A stretch of DNA of 64,000 nt, taken from assembly GCA_040954595.2 (NCBI GenBank), contig CM082589.2, forward strand, positions 4,030,001-4,094,000, read 5' to 3'. Every line of letters begins with the position of its first letter. Position 1 is the stretch's first letter. The position numbers and the translations under genes were made by a program. Positions 61,286 to 64,000 of this stretch are shown in pieces. The notes under the pieces are model-generated. The model saw nothing but the letters and a program-made list of their open reading frames with translations. It searched no databases and was not told the origin of the DNA. The DNA comes from Balanoglossus misakiensis. Lineage: Eukaryota; Hemichordata.

Positions 61286-63616
61286 ATGTATAACAAAGCA
61301 AATCCATTTGGTACTGTGGACTATATTGTCTTCGCGGCTATATTGGTGATCTCTGCCTCAACAGGGGTGTATCATGCCTTTGTTAAGGGTGGGGCAAGTA
61401 CGACATCGAGGTAAACTATCACAGACAAATAAGTTAATTCTCTTCTCGTGTTAGTGTTTTCAAACCACGAACATGTCCATGTCAAACACAACTTTTTTTA
61501 CACAAGTGTGTGAATGCCTTGGTCTGTTTTGTCTCTTATGGTTCTATGTTTATTTCGTGGGCTGTGTAATTCTGTCAGTTTTTTTTTCTTGTTAGATATA
61601 TGGTAGCAGATAGAAAGCTGGGCGGAGTGCCCGCTGCGTTCTCCGTAGTCGTGTCCTTTGTGTCAGCTATCACCGTCTTGGGATATTCCTCTATTGTATT
61701 TGTCAATGGTATATCAATAACAGCATTCATGCTGTCGTTAAGTCTGGTTATGCCTTTCCTTGCTTTTGTGATGGTGCCGGTTTTCTATGACCTTAGACTG
61801 GTCACTGCCTACGAGGTATGTAGCTCAATAGGCTGTAAGCGTTCACACCACACTGAAGTGCGCTACTCTGATCAACAAAAGTGTCATGATTTTGTAGAGT
61901 GGTCCATTACAGATTTCCAGGGGAGAAGCGCTCTGATGTGATGTTGTTTCCTTTTGGGCACAGAGGGCAAATCAGTCTCGACTGTGTTCGTCGAATTTGT
62001 GAAGATCGAACGTTCACATGCCAGTGCGTTCAACTTTGTTATTTAAAGTTAGCCATAAAATAAAAAATAAAAGCTGGCCACTAAACACTCGGTACTGACG
62101 CATGACTTATTTTTCCTTTTCTGTGCTTTCTAGTACTTGGGACTACGGTTTAACCTTGCACTGAGATTAATTGTGTCGTCGCTGTTCATTGTCGAGCAAC
62201 TATTTTTGAACGCTGTGTTTCTTCTGAGTCCTGCAATTGCTGTTGAAGCTGGTGGGTATACATATCTTTAATACGGCTATTAGATTTTTAATTTACCATC
62301 TTGTTATGATTTTGTTATGATTAATTAATTAATTAACTAATTCGAAAAAGTCGAATATTGGCATTATTCTTTATACTATTACTTGGTCCAAACCTAAACC
62401 ATTTTCTTTTATGTATTAATTGGCATTTCAGTTCAAAATTTTGCCATTTGGAAGAGCGTATTGATTCTTGGCCTGATTTGCTGTTTTTACACTACACTTG
62501 TAAGTATAGCAGTCACTGTAACCTGCTGTATATTATGTCATTTGTATTTTTTGAATCGTTATGGTATGTGTGTTGTAAATGTTCTCTTCTCACAGCGTAT
62601 TTAACCCTCACTTTTCTCATTCAAACATAGGGAGGCATAAGTGCTGTAATATGGGCAGATGTATTCCAAGCTCTTGTCATATTTGGCTCTTTAATTGCCG
62701 TGTCCGTACTTGGAAGTATAAGGGCTGGCGGGATAGATCATGTATTTGAAGTTAACGCAGACGATGGGAGACTTGATTACGAGTATGTGATTTAATGTAT
62801 TTCAGCGTATATTTGAAGAAGTCACTTTGTTTTAATAAGCAACACTTGATGCACTAAAATTAGTGCAACTCGGCCTCTAGACCATTAATGTTTTCAGATA
62901 GTTGGTATATATGATTTATAAAGACATGTCTCTAGCTGTGACCAAACCGGAAGTTGTTTAGAAGACACATAGCTATGACTCTTTTCCTTTCTTTTGCAGT
63001 TTTTCTCTGGATCCGACAGTACGGTTTACATTTTGTGGCGCTTTCTTTGGTCTTGGCGTGAACACTCTTTCCACGTTTCTTACCCAGCCTGCCATTCAAA
63101 GATTTGTCTCAATAAAGTCATTGAAACAAGCAAAACTGTGAGTATGTCGCTAACCAACGATTACCTTATGTATAATCTTATGATCGAAACGATTCCTTGT
63201 ATGTACGAAAGAAACTGCGCATCAGCACAAAGTCTTGCATTATGTCTATACAAATATTCATTTTATTAGCAATGAATTTTAATCCTGGTGTATTGTCTTG
63301 ATCCTTTCAGATCGGCGGTGTTTACCGTACCTATATCGTTCTTTCTTATACCTTTGACCTTTCTTATTGGATTTATAGCTTATGCCTATTACAGTGGTAA
63401 GTGCATTTCTCCTCTTTTTAATTTGGACATACTGTGGTTTTCGTGAGGGGGGGGGGGGCTCTATTTCATATTGTAGTAGGTATATTATCATGACTAGGCC
63501 TATACCCTTTCAGTCGAATTGTCTTAATACATGTAACATTATTTAACTTTTATTCGTACGTTATCACTTAGATAATCCTGATTTTCCTGGAAGCATGAAT
63601 TCAACACTGTACTCTG
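61286..63616 (+). CDS. SLC5-family sodium-coupled solute transporter (5' half; runs off the window)
   Basis: Eight in-frame exons: 61286-61410, 61596-61815, 62134-62251, 62432-62499, 62631-62782, 63000-63137, 63311-63396, 63572-63616; 317 complete codons are visible, ending in phase 1. The start MYNKANPFGTVDYIVFAAIL aligns well with the short N-terminus and first membrane helix of SLC5A8-like proteins. The exon extends 20 bp upstream to an AG, so a 5' non-coding exon is likely. Family marks: SASTGVYHAF in TM1; the first intracellular loop with LGGVPAAFSVVVSFVSA; TAYEYLGLRFN; and the sodium:solute symporter signature region GGISAVIWADVFQAL. Multiple hydrophobic segments are visible. By family it moves monocarboxylates, vitamins or iodide with Na+ across the plasma membrane. 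Sequence alone does not decide among SLC5A5, A6, A8 and A12; A8-like is a guess. Remaining exons lie to the right. Confidence 0.88.
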
Positions 63617-64000
63617 GTAGGTTGTGGAAAAGAACTACCTTTAATTTTAACTGCCTATTTTAGGTGATCAAATTTAACATGGCAACAACCCACCTACTGG
63701 TTTCATCGGGTGATATGCCCATTTTATTAAAATAGTCCCTAAAAGCGTGTTAGAATACCAAGATCCATCGGTTTTAAATCGTCGTCATTAGTATGATTAA
63801 TAGTAATACAATTCAATCATGTGCCACAGGCATCACCAGTTCCTCCAACCAGTGTCTATACGGAACGACGCAAACTAGTCATGTGCTCGTTAAATACGTA
63901 TTTATGCAAACCGTGGAACTACTTTCTTTCTGTAAACATTACACGTTATGAACGTCCGTGTTACGATCAGCGAAAGGTGATGATTATTGAACGTGCGGGA
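63617..64000 (+). other. Intron of the SLC5-like gene up to the window edge
   Basis: After the donor at 63617-63618 I find no exon matching the next expected SLC5 segment. No repeats stand out. Confidence 0.55.

Overview
The window is animal nuclear DNA: AT-rich, with many short GT-AG exons separated by large introns, abundant simple repeats and frequent ACATGTA words. The gene content and domain architectures fit a marine invertebrate (an invertebrate deuterostome such as a hemichordate or cephalochordate, or a lophotrochozoan). The species cannot be fixed from sequence alone. Four protein-coding genes were reconstructed by hand, all on the + strand and head to tail. Every internal splice junction used keeps the reading frame.

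Region 1 (1..about 7630): the 3' three-quarters of a peroxidasin gene. It holds the end of one Ig domain, three further Ig domains, a linker, the haem peroxidase domain (largely one GC-rich 1.6-kb exon) and a C-terminal coiled coil. It ends without the von Willebrand type C domain found at the C-terminus of vertebrate peroxidasin. Region 2 (8309..about 14600): a 15-exon gene for a predicted secreted protein of about 805 residues. It has a signal peptide, three copies of a domain I cannot name, a Ser/Thr-rich linker and a GAIN-like region ending in a complete GPS autoproteolysis motif. The stop codon comes 30 residues after the cleavage site, so no membrane region is encoded. This is the best candidate in the window for an undescribed system.

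Region 3 (15130..about 59310): a complete CLCN7-type lysosomal Cl-/H+ antiporter gene of 23 coding exons (about 866 aa), with introns of 17 kb and 11 kb near its 5' end. Two 5' exons encode near-duplicate N-terminal segments, each with a YTEL sorting-type motif. The introns hold a tandem duplication of about 0.7/0.8 kb with nested 113-bp units, a 34-bp minisatellite, a relic of one of the gene's own exons and foldback (MITE-like) elements. Region 4 (61286..63616, running off the right edge): the 5' half of an SLC5 sodium-coupled transporter most like the SLC5A8/SLC5A6/SLC5A5 group.

The four genes do not form an obvious pathway. Peroxidasin acts in basement membrane, the GPS protein is probably extracellular, CLCN7 acts in lysosomes and SLC5 at the plasma membrane. 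I found no rRNA, tRNA, CRISPR array or intact transposase/reverse transcriptase gene.
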